Below the pieces are notes generated by a model. It did no database searches. It was not told the DNA's origin and saw only the letters and a program-made list of their open reading frames with translations. 64,000 nt of DNA from Branchipolynoe longqiensis (Eukaryota > Annelida > Polychaeta > Phyllodocida > Polynoidae), in NCBI GenBank assembly GCA_030323885.1, contig JASIRB010002822.1, positions 1 to 64,000 on the forward strand. Direction: 5' to 3'. The stretch's first letter is position 1; the number at the start of each line of letters is the position of its first letter. Positions 55,701 to 64,000 of this stretch are shown here, in pieces. A program made the translations under genes and the position numbers.

Positions 55701-56418
55701 ATGGTCTGCAAATATCAAATAAATTAGTACATTAATTCCTTATCTGAAATCCTTGGGACCAGTTGGGTTTTGGATTTGAGAATAAATGGTCAGCCTTACA
55801 CTATTCACAGCACTCCATGATCAGTAATACTTACCACCAAAAAAAACTCTAAGTGGGAAAAATATAGCCTCTAAAAGTTTATTTATAATATTATATGCTG
55901 GTTGGTTGGTTTTACATCCTGGCAATACCTAAGGTAAGAAAGGCACCAACTTGTGACCGTGCACTCATGGTGATTGTAGTGCGGTCTCACCGGGAAATCA
56001 GGCCGCTGGCACCATGACCCAATATAGTCACATTATCCTACACTGAGCTAACCAGTCCTTGTCATAGCCACAAGCTAGGTAGCGGCAAGTATCAATTATA
56101 TAAGTCATTGGTTTGACTCGACCGGGAACCGAATCCCCGATCTCCCGCACGCGAGAATATCATATGCTTTACGGAAAAACTTCCGATACATGACTGCGAC
56201 CATATACCGCCATTCCCCAGTTGGCGAGTAGTTGAGATGGGAGTGCTAGAGGGTCACCACCAAAGTACCTTCCACTTCTCGGCACACTTCTTAGAGAACT
56301 CTGCGAAGACGACCGACTCTCCAGGGTGCTTCTTTCGGTGCTCCTCCCGACAGGTCTGCACGAAGTAGGCGTAGGCAGACATGCGCCCGCGCGGCTTTGC
56401 GGGGTCCTTCCGACCCAT
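46601..56418 (-). CDS. HMGB-type high mobility group box protein, four coding exons
   Basis: A chromatin protein that bends DNA without sequence specificity. Exons join in frame (50, 152/169 bp and 51 codons with stop) to a 207-residue product. Box A is at about 9-79 ([40 protein letters not shown]). A basic linker follows ([20 protein letters not shown]). Box B is at about 97-165 ([35 protein letters not shown]). A short linker and an acidic tail of 16 Glu plus DDE end it. Cysteines fall at 23, 45 and 108, matching the redox cysteines of vertebrate HMGB1 (23, 45, 106). All introns have GT-AG ends. Length and architecture are those of animal HMGB1/2/3 relatives. A nuclear location is expected. 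Confidence 0.96.
47088..47256 (-). CDS. HMGB exon: box B
   Basis: The acceptor GTTTTTTCAG opens the exon and donor GTAAGT closes it. It is 169 bp and encodes [39 protein letters not shown] and [15 protein letters not shown]. The three-helix HMG box is complete except its last residues. Confidence 0.96.
47365..47660 (+). pseudogene. C-terminal fragment of a LINE reverse transcriptase ORF
   Basis: With one frameshift it reads [20 protein letters not shown], then [20 protein letters not shown], then [20 protein letters not shown]. The pattern (FGHxxR, then G...GRRRxGRPRxxW) is typical of the C-terminus of non-LTR retrotransposon ORF2. An ATTG microsatellite tail follows (47652-47665). It lies antisense in the intron between the box A and box B exons. 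Confidence 0.75.
47868..48323. mobile_element. pogo/Tigger-type MITE
   Basis: It starts CAGTATAACCTCGTTAAACC and ends AACAGCGTTATACTG, with TA on both sides. The interior matches the second half of 16024-16624 (cggcaaaatactaccattta). It inserted next to or into the SINE at 48324-48475. Confidence 0.82.
48324..48475 (-). mobile_element. SINE fragment (tRNA-headed family)
   Basis: Body blocks ttaaccagtccatgtcctat and gtgtcaagtatcaattttgt and a degenerate head (gattcggccaccgcgtccgg) match the SINE at 41682-41958. The tail side is missing. Confidence 0.75.
48476..49874. other. HMGB intron sequence
   Basis: AT-rich, with a C run at about 49549-49567. No gene or repeat is recognised. Confidence 0.4.
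49875..50026 (-). CDS. HMGB exon: end of box A and linker
   Basis: The acceptor AATTAAATAG is followed by GGT ATG TCT. It encodes [20 protein letters not shown] to KDPNAPKRA and ends in donor GTAAGT. It is 152 bp, entering in phase 0 and leaving in phase 2. The splice within the KRAL codon before box B is usual for animal HMGB genes. Confidence 0.95.
50027..50906. other. HMGB intron sequence
   Basis: A phrase ggtgctaagcaatatgggac is echoed inverted by the region near 50335-50375 (ttttgagacaggctc), a weak inverted repeat. A C run lies at about 50439-50452. No gene is recognised. Confidence 0.35.
50907..51910 (-). mobile_element. SINE copy split by a MITE
   Basis: SINE parts at 50907-51112 and 51839-51910 join to a full member of the family at 41682. 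Flanks AATTTAATAGA (50891) and AAATTCAATAGA (51911) look like an old target duplication. The head at the right keeps a degenerate B box (GGGTTCGAGCCC). Confidence 0.88.
51113..51838. mobile_element. MITE family H, copy 1, inside a SINE
   Basis: Ends GGCCATATGCAGGAGTC and GACTCCTGCATATGGCC are perfect inverses. CCAGG is present on both sides (51108-51112 and 51839-51843). It is 726 bp, with long internal inverted arms meeting near 51480 (ggcggcggcagtttgtttac). It is non-coding. Confidence 0.88.
51911..52360. other. HMGB intron sequence
   Basis: No gene or clear repeat. GGCGCCA(C/G)CTAGC appears twice near 52090 and 52152. Confidence 0.35.
52361..53004. repeat. Tandem repeat, 212-bp unit, three copies
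   Basis: Units start at aacaatgaaggtatg at 52361, 52573 and 52785. Copies are almost identical; the last has a few changes and a 6-bp addition (ccgtatgacccc). Confidence 0.93.
53084..54290. mobile_element. Non-autonomous DNA transposon with internal tandem repeats
   Basis: Ends CAGGGATGAAAG and CTTTCATCCCTG are perfect inverses. TATGTA lies on both sides (53078-53083 and 54291-54296). Subterminal arms are also inverted (53215-53275 against 54045-54080). The interior holds tandem units of about 200 bp (53327-53940). It resembles a hAT-like MITE, although a 6-bp duplication is short for that group. Confidence 0.78.
53327..53945. repeat. Tandem repeat of about 200 bp, inner array
   Basis: Units begin near 53330, 53535, 53737 and 53935 with ttgagtttgccgtacgcgta-type sequence. 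Each contains tgtagttttagagatatttc. The second and third are almost identical. Confidence 0.88.
54297..54737. other. HMGB intron sequence
   Basis: No gene or repeat boundary is recognised. Confidence 0.35.
54738..55170. repeat. Tandem repeat of about 200 bp, outer array
   Basis: Two diverged units of the 53327-53945 repeat (starts near 54742 and 54945) lie outside the transposon ends at 54290. Confidence 0.82.
55171..55893. other. HMGB intron sequence
   Basis: AT-rich. A partial echo of the preceding repeat (cattgagtttgcagtgtgac) is visible near 55410. No gene is seen. Confidence 0.35.
55894..56155 (-). mobile_element. SINE copy, diverged
   Basis: Shares ttttacatcctggcaatacc, tcacattatcctacactgag and aaccagtccttgtcatagcc with the SINE at 41682-41958. 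The B-box side at the right is degenerate (ccgggaaccgaatccccgat). Confidence 0.8.
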
Positions 56419-56449
56419 CGTCAACTGTGGTTATCGGAGCAACACGAGC
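56269..56449 (-). CDS. HMGB exon with start codon
   Basis: The acceptor TTTCCGCAG ends at 56450-56451, followed by 31 bases of 5' UTR and ATG at 56418-56416. Coding runs to 56269 ([20 protein letters not shown] to KKCAEKWK), where AAG|GTACTT is the donor, phase 0. The acceptor upstream of the ATG implies at least one non-coding exon further 5'. Confidence 0.92.
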
Positions 56450-58104
56450 CTGCGGAAACAGCATTAAACAGGGGTCAGTGGTTTCAGGCACACACAAAAC
56501 GGAAATAAAGCCCAGATAATCGACGGAAAATGTCACTGTACACCCATATCAGAATTGCCCCCAGGCTGTGAATAAAACCCACTGAAATCCGATTAAAAAT
56601 AGTGAAAATATCACCCCTGACGCTATATAGTCAGATGAAATCGTAATTATTCCGCCAAAATCGTAATAGTTGGCAGGTATGTAATAGGCCTTATGCAGCC
56701 GATTAACCCATCTGCGGAGAGATATTGACAGACATTAACGGAATTAACGTAGTGCTATTTTGGCTGAAAATAAGACACTAACTTAGGCTAGGGACCACAC
56801 ACGCAAATTTTAAAACAGGTCTAGAACACCATAAATAGTACAGAATTGAAGTCCTTCAAATTTTAGCTCTATAGCATTGTTAATAAAAATAGTTTTGATG
56901 GTTTTCATTTCACTGTTTTGTCTTAATTCCTGGACACTTTACTATGGGGGAACCTGGTGAAACCACATGCAAATATAGCCCACATAAAATTTCAAAACCA
57001 ACAGATTCCAACATAAAATATATCATTGCAAAGGTATTGGAAAGACCTTTCTAATGATACCTAAATCAATATCCTGTGACAATTATAAAGGAAGTTGTGA
57101 CACTTTATAAAATGTCGAAAAAACGGCGATCGGCGGTATTACATTGAATTTTGAAATCTTTTTTTTTTTTTTTTTTACAAACCTTAGTGCAGCAAGCCAC
57201 AACGTTCACTCAAACATTGTTTAAAAGAGAACAGGCCATAGAATTGGTGTAAACAATGGGAATTACTGGAAAACAAGGTATGATGTTGATTTAAGGGTAA
57301 CAAACTTCCCTTTCAACTTAATCTGTCTGCCGAATCAAGAAGAAATGCTGAAATATGCTTGTTTTTGGACTCAAACACTTGGGAAGACCTTCAGAATCGT
57401 TAGTTCAAATAATCTGTAGGGAATGTACTCCCACAATGCAATGCAAAGCCGTTTATCAGAGATGGGGGTGCCCTCAAAATCGCTACCAACTTTTCAATGG
57501 CCGTGGTGACATGCGCAGAAAGCTGCACAGCGTCACCGTTTGCGGTCGCTACTTAGGCTGCAGAGACACAGGGCACGTCTGCTTAGTTTTGGATTAATTT
57601 AAACATAATAGTTAATACACACCGAACGGCAGGGAGGACAGCCAGTTAGTTGAAATAACAAGTAATTTCTTAAGTCTGATAAATGCGAGGAGGGGTTAAG
57701 AACAGTATTTATTGCTTGATTTTCATCGGTTCTTATGGGCTATCCCCCAGGAATTCCAGCCCATGACTTGGATAAAATGTCCCCCCATAACCTTGTGTTT
57801 ACAATTGGCAAATCTGTTCGCATTTTCCATCTTTAAAAAGTAGGCAGTCATTTAAATCTGTTACTCATTGCAATTGTGAAGTTTCATGATAGTATAACGT
57901 CGAAAAGGTACTTTGCGAGGTCCCCAAAGTTTGTCATAGTAGGTACTCCAAACTGAATTTTTCTTTTTATGAAGTTAATTTGCAAATGGTCTAATTGGAA
58001 AGCTCTTATCAAACTGATTACAAATATATATAATAATGGAAAATTGGTCCCTGAGGTATGATTTTTCTAATATTTATTTTTGCCCTTAATTTCACACATT
58101 TTTC
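56450..58104. other. Probable 5' UTR intron of HMGB
   Basis: No coding segment is recognised. A poly-T run lies at about 57162-57177. The frame at 57355-57597 has no motif. Confidence 0.35.
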
Positions 58105-58504
58105 TAGGTACAAGATTCACCCCGTACTGCTGCAGTAGGGGTGCAAACCAACCCTATGTAAAAGGTGGCGAAAATGCGGGTCAAAGAATTGAGAGCCTAA
58201 TTTCACAATCTAAGAAGCAAAATTTATTCTTTACATATGTATTGAGAGCCCGCTACCTTTGAGTTGAAAAATATAATATCTAGTTTAATAAGATTTAAAA
58301 GTGAAATCGACGGCGTTCTGCGGCCACCATCTTGTCTTTTTGCATTCTCTCCCATTTCACCAACTCTGCGCATATAGAAGTATCCACTTGATACTGGAGC
58401 CACAGTTTCTAGGTGATGTTCCATACTAACGCTATTTTCGCCCGTATTTATATAAGGCTGATCTTCACCCGTGTACTACAAGTACCGGGTGAATCTTTTA
58501 TCTA
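58105..58504. mobile_element. MITE family F, copy 2
   Basis: Ends AGATTCACCCCGTACT and AGTACCGGGTGAATCT are inverted, with TA(G)/(C)TA borders. Almost identical over its length to 58972-59366. Confidence 0.82.
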
Positions 58505-58971
58505 ACATTTTTCATGATTCTGCAAATGCTTAAATCCTGATATTTGAAGCTGCCTACTGAAGGCAAATTACATTTTAATCACATCATTATTCTTTTACCT
58601 TATTATTTCTAGTACAAATTCTAATATCAATTTTTTTTCCCCACGCCTTGAAAATAAATATTTGTTGAGCAATTTGACATCAAACATGGCAAATCATGTG
58701 ATTTTCACTAACTGTCCACAATCAAATCTTTAGAAAATGAATATACCTGGTTGTATTTGAGATAGTGACTTGATTTTTCTATCAAAATGATCAGAATGCA
58801 AATAACTATAATGCTATATCCACATTTAAAAAATCCAAACTGCTGTGAGTGAGTGCTAAATGGTGGTTAACAATCCACATAGATCCACAAATGTCACTAA
58901 AGTCTGCATTTACTTTCATTTTAATGGGTAGAATCGACAGCGCAGATGGGCATCTACTTACCTAGATACAA
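58505..58971. other. Spacer between two family F copies
   Basis: A phrase gggtagaatcgacagcgcag plus catctacttac (58925-58963) recurs at about 59440-59475 on the far side of the next copy. Confidence 0.4.
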
Positions 58972-59366
58972 TATTCACCCCGTACTGCTGCAGTAGGGGT
59001 GCAAACCAACCCATGTAAAAGGTGGCGAAAATGCGGGTCAAAGAATTGGGAGCCTAATTTTACAATCTAAGAATTAGTCTTCACATATATCTTATTGATA
59101 GCCCGCTACCTTTGAGTTGAAAAATATAATATAATATATAGTTTAATAAGATCTAAAAGTGAAATCGACGGCGTTCTGCGACCACCTTTTTGCATTCTCT
59201 CCCATTTCACCAACTCTGTGGCACTGTGCCGATATAAATAGCCATTTGATACTGGAGCCACAGTTTCTAGGTGATGTTCCATACTAACGCTATTTTCGCC
59301 CGTATTTATATAAGGCTGATCTTCACCCGTGTACTACAAGTACCGTGTGAATCTTTTATCTACTAC
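58972..59366. mobile_element. MITE family F, copy 3
   Basis: Same ends and interior as 58105-58504, with short deletions. Lacks the stretch tcttgtc within the ccaccatcttgtctttttgc block. Confidence 0.82.
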
Positions 59367-59810
59367 TTACCCTGAAAATTTAATTTAGATATCCCGATTA
59401 TTTAGGAAGTTCCTCCAAGTCACTCACTCAGTTTTGATGGGTGGAATCGCCAGAGCAGATTGTCATCTACTTACACTGAATTTTTTATTATTATTAAGCA
59501 AGATTTTTTTATACCATATCGGAAAGATTATACAGTAGGCACTTGGGGAATATTTTTTCAAACAACCAAAATGCATCAAAGTATTTTTATAACCAAGAGG
59601 CTACTAAATGCTGCACTAAAAAACGGCGAATTCAGAGCGATCGCCAAACTTACGGAACGGAAAACCGGCAGTGCAGAAATTCGGATCGCTATAAAACTTA
59701 AAATTAATAGTTGAGACATTAATGATTAAATAAATGATCTACCTAGAAATAAAAATGGTCTGCTAAATATCAAGAGTGTCATAATGTAGAGAAAGTCACC
59801 TTAAACTTCA

Positions 59811-60564
59811 GCCCGTATGCATGGAGCGGTGTTATCGACACAAAACGTGTTTATGGCGGGATTTCTGGTTTAGCGCCGAAAAGTTGGTATGCATGGAGCA
59901 GTGTTAGGGCTAACACCGAGCGTTTAAACTCGGAAATTCTAACTCTGCTCATAGCAGGTTTACAGCGGTGTTAGTGTTAGGTTAGTGTCAGGATGGAACC
60001 CAAATCTACTCAATGCTATCATATTTAACAGAATTACATACGCAATAAGTGAAATTTAAGCAAATTAACCCTAAAAACGAAGCGATATTAACGCAGCAGC
60101 CGCATTGGCGGCGATATTAATGGTTATATTTTCGAATCGACGAACGTAAAGTAAACAAATCGGCGCCGGCGCCAGTAGGGAAAGCGACGTCGATGCGGCG
60201 CCAGAGGCGATTTGTTTACTTTACTTTCGTTGATTCGAAAATATAACTATTAATATCGCCGCCATTACGGCAGCAGCATTAATATTGCTTCGTTTTTAGG
60301 GTTAATTTGCTGAAATTTCACTTATTGCGTATGTAATTCTGTCAAATATGATCGCATTGAATAGATTTGGGCCTAATATATGGCTACAAACGCAGAGGGA
60401 TTTCCCAAATCTATAAATACATTCACATTTAGCTAACACTCACCGTTTAAGCACTCATGCATACGGCTTGACATAGTTCTCTACGACGCAGATAACCGGT
60501 GATAGATACCCGGAGTTAGAGGTATAACACCACACGCCGCTAACACCGCTCCATGCATACGGGC
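59811..60564. mobile_element. MITE family H, copy 2
   Basis: Ends GCCCGTATGCATGGAGCGG and CCGCTCCATGCATACGGGC are inverted. The interior matches 51113-51838 (atttaacagaattacatacg, cgatattaa..). 754 bp. Flanks CTTCA and CTCGA do not form a clear duplication. Confidence 0.85.
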
Positions 60565-62269
60565 CTCGATCAGAAAGTGTTTTTATTTAAACGAGTTATT
60601 CTATTGTATTGCAGTTTTCCAAAAGAATTCTAAATCTTAAATTGACAAAGTACGGCTACATAGTTTTTCTCACCTGCGTTATATTCAACCCAAAAATCTT
60701 GTCAATAGACAATACCTTTATGGGATTATGAAGTTTGAGTAATTGTCCAACTCTCACCATTCGCCTAATTAATCAACAATCACTTGTTACCTGTGTATTA
60801 TCAACACTCGCACAACATTATGACAATGGCTAATCGCCCATGTAAGTTATCTTGTTACCTAAAACACAAGAATTCCCTTTTAAAACAAAACCTCTGGCAA
60901 TTGCAATGTCCGTGCCAATGGATGGCTAGACCAAAATTATGAATAAATTATGTAATTAAATAAAACTATATATAAAAAGACATTGTGACTCGTTAATAAA
61001 CACGATAGAAGAGCAAAACAGGAGTTATATATGATGTTATATTAGCTTCCATGCCCTATCAAGCTATATCCAGAGCCTCCCAGGGAAAGCGCGCCAACCA
61101 AGTTTTTTGGGAAATCCTTTGTCACGTCTGAGAAACCAGACAGTCTGCCATATGACATTGGATGATTCCGTAGATGACCTACTTATTTTGCAAGCTAACA
61201 CAAAGCAGAAACCATTTTTATGTCTGGTATAACACCCTATTTAGTTGTCTTCAACCCCTAAGGTCGGCCATGCCCAACGTCCCAAGTCCTATTCACAGTA
61301 CTAGTAAAGCCTGCACAGGTAGCGAAATGGCCGAGAACGGCGGCGGACGTCTCCCAGATTTCTCTACGCAAAAGGCAAAGCCGCCGGCACGTAGGTCTAA
61401 CTGGATAAAACCAGTTCGGCAAAACAAAGGATATTTCGTGCTCTAGTCATTATTCGCGTTGTCACCACTCCAAACTATCCACAAAGCGTTCTATAAGCAT
61501 ATTGTCATCACCTCCAGTGTAATAGTACATCAGAGGTGGGTCTCAGTGCATTTCCTATGGGTTTCAGCAAACGATATGGGAAGACATGGTCGGAGGTGGC
61601 GGCGAGAAAGAACGACCCCAAATTTCACCTTCACGACGAAATTTCTCGACCTCATGAATGAAAGTCCCCTTCAATGTCGCTCCGATGAACAATCGACGGG
61701 TTATTTTTCAAATTTATCTTCGCCCTGTATGTTTTTAACTCCACTACTACGTCCCAGTGCTTTACCATTGGATTGTATGGCGGCTATGCTATAGGAATGG
61801 AGAGTTGCGGCTCGTACATACAAGCCGCCTTCGCTACGGCTCTGCCTTGTGCCTATGGCCATCCACATTGGCCTGAGCGTAACAAAGGCGGTGACTAGGA
61901 ACAACAAGGATATCGCGCAAACCAAACCATGAAACACTTTAAATATTTGCATGACACATTATTCCACAAATCTAAATCTATTCCCATTAGTATGATGGGT
62001 TTAACATTGAGAAAATGTCCCAATTCCACATAATTATGACATCTGTGCATCCCGTCCACTAGAAATTATTGGCCGCCATTGGAAAAGCATTGCAAGGAAG
62101 CCACACTCGAAGTCGCAATTTCAAAGAGAGAATGAATTATAAAAACAGTGTTGAATACACGTACCAACCAGTGCATTAACTAGGGTATGTCATTTTCTCC
62201 CGATTGAGATATTTTTGACAGAATCGTACAATTAGATTTGAGGTAGAAGGAAAATTCAGTAACACTTAC
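60565..62269. other. Sequence between MITE H and the candidate HMGB first exon
   Basis: Becomes GC-richer after 61250, with CpGs and CCAAT-like motifs (62070-62092, minus). A short frame with a good start context (gcgaaATGGCCGAGAACGGC, 61327) is seen on the plus strand but has no recognised domain. Confidence 0.35.
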
Positions 62270-62400
62270 GGACGTTTCCCTTTGCTGCTTAACGCCTTCG
62301 TTCTAAACAAGCAGATGCCCACGCTACTTATGCAGCCAGTATATGACAGTACCGTCTGCACATTCTCACCATCCTATTGGCTGTGTTCGAATTACGCGGA
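62270..62400 (-). other. Candidate non-coding first exon and promoter of HMGB
   Basis: On the minus strand a good donor, GTAAGTGTTAC, begins at 62269, preceded by AAAGGGAAACGTCC. An inverted CCAAT (ATTGG) lies at 62376-62380. The acceptor at 56450 requires an upstream exon, and no other equally good donor was noticed in the GC-richer sequence. The 5' end is a guess; cDNA would decide. Confidence 0.4.
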
Positions 62401-62568
62401 CCATTTCAACCAATTACAGAGCTTTCCCGGGTCACATGGGTTATCTTTATTCAGGAGTTCAAGAAAGGCCAATCAGAGCACAGGCTATGGCCAGGCGCCC
62501 GTAAAAATCGCGGGAAATGCTTGTATGTGCGTTCGACTCCAATCATTAGCCCAAGGATGTCTAATAAA

Positions 62569-62794
62569 GCCTCAGTCACACGACGGGCTGCGTTCGCTTA
62601 CGATCGAACCGCGACCAAAAGTCTGCGACCTCCTTGCGACAAAATTGAAACAATTTGTTACAAACTATTTAATACGTCGCCATACGACCATTATGCACGA
62701 GGCGACGCGCCACATGGCATCAGTCGGCAATCGCTCGGCGATTAGTCGTAAGGTTGTCGTAAGGTGGTCGTAAGATGGTCGTAAGATGATGGTA
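62569..62794. repeat. Remnant of a second Harbinger-like terminus
   Basis: CCTCAGTCACACGACGGG opens a CG-rich stretch that closes with five TCGTAAG(G/A)T units (62740-62790), directly before the next element. It resembles the CGACGACA-rich subterminal part of 12107-13179. Confidence 0.4.
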
Positions 62795-62823
62795 AAGGGA
62801 CTGTCACATTAGGGTTATTTGCG

Positions 62824-63235
62824 GGAGTGTACGGCGGCGTAGGCGCTTTACGTCATATACGTTGGCATAGACCGCCATATGCTAGGCGTACGCTCCGCAT
62901 ACGCTGTCATGTGCCGGCCTATGCCGCTGTACGCCGCCATACGCTTTCTCCTGTCCGTCCAAATTTGTTTGTGCATGCTAAAAAAATCTCGACCTACGGG
63001 GGCGTATGGTTCATACGCTACTCATACACTTCTCATACGCTCCTCGTATGCTGGGGGTAAGCCGGCGTATGCTAGGGGTACGCCGGTGTACGCTTCTTGT
63101 ATGCTCAACTTGCGTCACGGGCGTACCTCGGGCATACCTCGGGCATATGCAGCGTACGCAGAACCTACGAGTTGCGTATGGGAGCGTATCTATAGCGTAT
63201 GAGTAGCGTATGGCGGCGTATGCCCGACCTAGGGT
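62824..63235. repeat. Dense GCGTATG/CATACGC subterminal motifs
   Basis: Many short GCGTA(C/T)G and C(A/G)TACGC motifs occur in both orientations over about 400 bp. In Harbinger elements such clusters are candidate binding sites for transposase or its Myb-like partner. Confidence 0.65.
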
Positions 63236-63240
63236 CTCGG

Positions 63241-63248
63241 TATATAAA
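63241..63248 (+). promoter_or_regulatory. TATA box of the Harbinger transposase gene
   Basis: TATATAAA lies 51 bp upstream of the ATG. A start site would fall near 63270. Confidence 0.65.
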
Positions 63249-63298
63249 GGCGACCCACGCCATTCCTTTGGTCATTCCTGCTCTGCTGCTCATACAGG

Positions 63299-64000
63299 AT
63301 GGATGCCCAGGCACTGCAAGTACAGTTCCAGCTTTTCTACAGAGTTGCCCTTTATCACCATGAGCTTACTCTATTCCTCATGGTTCTTCTGGTGTCCTGT
63401 ATCGAGAAACGAAGGAAGAGGGAGCGGCGGGGACGATCAGTGTGGGTCAGACCCTGGATTGGGAGGCGGCAGCGAGGACACCGCATCATTTGTGAACTTC
63501 ATGCGGCTGCCTCCCCAGTTGTTCATGACGAGATTGTGGCGCGAGTAGGACCGAGGATCGCCAAAAAACGGACCACATTCAGGGTGCCGCTCGAGCCGGC
63601 GCTGAAAATAGCACTTACTCTGCGGCACCTGGCATCTGGCACAAATTACTCCTCCATGAAGTTCGGATGGAGGGTGCCCCACAACACACAGTCGCTGATA
63701 GTGCGTGAAGTCTGTAAGGCCATCGTCGACGAGTACATGGCCGAGGTCATGACGTGTCCGACGACTCCAGAAGGGTGCCGTGCCGTCGCGGACCTCTTTT
63801 CAGAGAGGTGGAACTTCCCCCATACCTGTGGCGCTCTGGATGGGAAGCACATCGCCTGCCGGTGCCCTCCAAAGACTGGGTCGCTCTACTACAACTACAA
63901 GGGCTTTTTCTCTGTGGTCCTGTTGGCGCTTGTAGATGCGGATTACAAATTTATCTGGGCAGATATTGGCGGTTTGGGCTCCGCGTCCGATGCCCAGATT
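63299..64000 (+). CDS. PIF/Harbinger (HARBI1-like) transposase, 5' part
   Basis: From the ATG in cagGATGGATGCC (63299) the frame stays open for 234 codons to the window edge. The N-terminus has a predicted hydrophobic helix (HHELTLFLMVLLVSCIEKRR) and a basic patch. A helix-turn-helix-like region follows (PLEPALKIALTLRHLASGTN, SMKFGWRVPHNTQSLIVREV). The DDE nuclease domain begins with FPHTCGALDGKHIACRCPPK (first catalytic Asp) and YYNYKGFFSVVLLALVDADY, then FIWADIGGLGSASDAQI with the second Asp. The final Glu lies beyond 64000. Full-length relatives are about 350-400 residues. No stops or frameshifts are seen, so this may be an active copy. The Harbinger Myb-like partner gene is not visible. 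Confidence 0.93.
   Translation, partial: MDAQALQVQFQLFYRVALYHHELTLFLMVLLVSCIEKRRKRERRGRSVWVRPWIGRRQRGHRIICELHAAASPVVHDEIVARVGPRIAKKRTTFRVPLEPALKIALTLRHLASGTNYSSMKFGWRVPHNTQSLIVREVCKAIVDEYMAEVMTCPTTPEGCRAVADLFSERWNFPHTCGALDGKHIACRCPPKTGSLYYNYKGFFSVVLLALVDADYKFIWADIGGLGSASDAQI

Larger units (their letters stand above)
62795..64000 (+). mobile_element. PIF/Harbinger DNA transposon, left part
   Basis: The probable start AGGGACTGTCACATTAGGG follows TAA (62792-62794). Subterminal repeats, a TATA box and an open transposase frame follow. The right end lies outside the window. The CTGTCACA in the terminus is shared with the MITE at 12107. Confidence 0.75.

Noticed and set aside
61325..61446. Short plus-strand frame MAENGGGRLPDFSTQ as a possible first exon
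   Set aside because: Good start context, but no recognised domain, no clear donor and no downstream partner exon in the window.

Overview
The window is eukaryotic and comes from an animal, most likely a marine invertebrate. It contains one recognisable host gene, a spliced HMGB-type chromatin protein on the minus strand (coding exons between 46601 and 56418). It also contains the 5' half of a PIF/Harbinger transposase gene at the right edge. Nearly everything else is mobile-element sequence, satellites and microsatellites. There are no operons, rRNAs, CRISPR arrays or phage genes. I cannot name the species. DIRS-like and split-direct-repeat tyrosine-recombinase (YR) retrotransposons, a Mag/K02A2.6-like Gypsy element, tRNA-derived SINEs and many MITEs together fit a mollusc, brachiopod or invertebrate deuterostome.

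Layout, 1-18 kb: a 100-bp minisatellite (1-490); a decayed GC-rich YR element (A, 1048-5249); an AT-rich DIRS-like element with inverted termini and an internal complementary region (D, about 6475-11283); a Harbinger-type MITE with a huge palindromic microsatellite inside (12107-13179); and several other MITEs and SINE pieces.

Layout, 18-31 kb: one DIRS-like element (E, about 18222-30860) has been opened three times. A Gypsy element with 115-bp LTRs and a 5-bp target duplication sits in its gag gene (20244-24541). A gag-only YR element with A1-B1-A2-B2 split direct repeats sits in its reverse transcriptase gene (B, 25028-27897). A 55-bp SINE stub with a 14-bp duplication lies just downstream (28011-28065).

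Layout, 31-46 kb: a Harbinger MITE with a TTA duplication, a degenerate satellite of about 172 bp, a more complete GC-rich YR element (C, about 35675-40279), a minus-strand YR element relic (G, 40931-43158) and further MITEs.

Layout, 46-64 kb: the HMGB gene. Its 207-residue product has box A, box B, redox cysteines at 23, 45 and 108, and an acidic tail. The introns are filled with SINE, pogo-type MITE, LINE and hAT-like insertions and tandem repeats. A probable non-coding first exon lies near 62270-62400. Past it the Harbinger element begins (62795), with a transposase frame still open at base 64000.

The elements fall into autonomous and dependent groups. The Harbinger transposase could in principle serve the TTA/TAA-flanked MITEs. 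Elements A and C represent the recombinase-encoding relatives of the gag-only element B. All assignments rest on motif and repeat recognition by eye; no alignment or database search was run.
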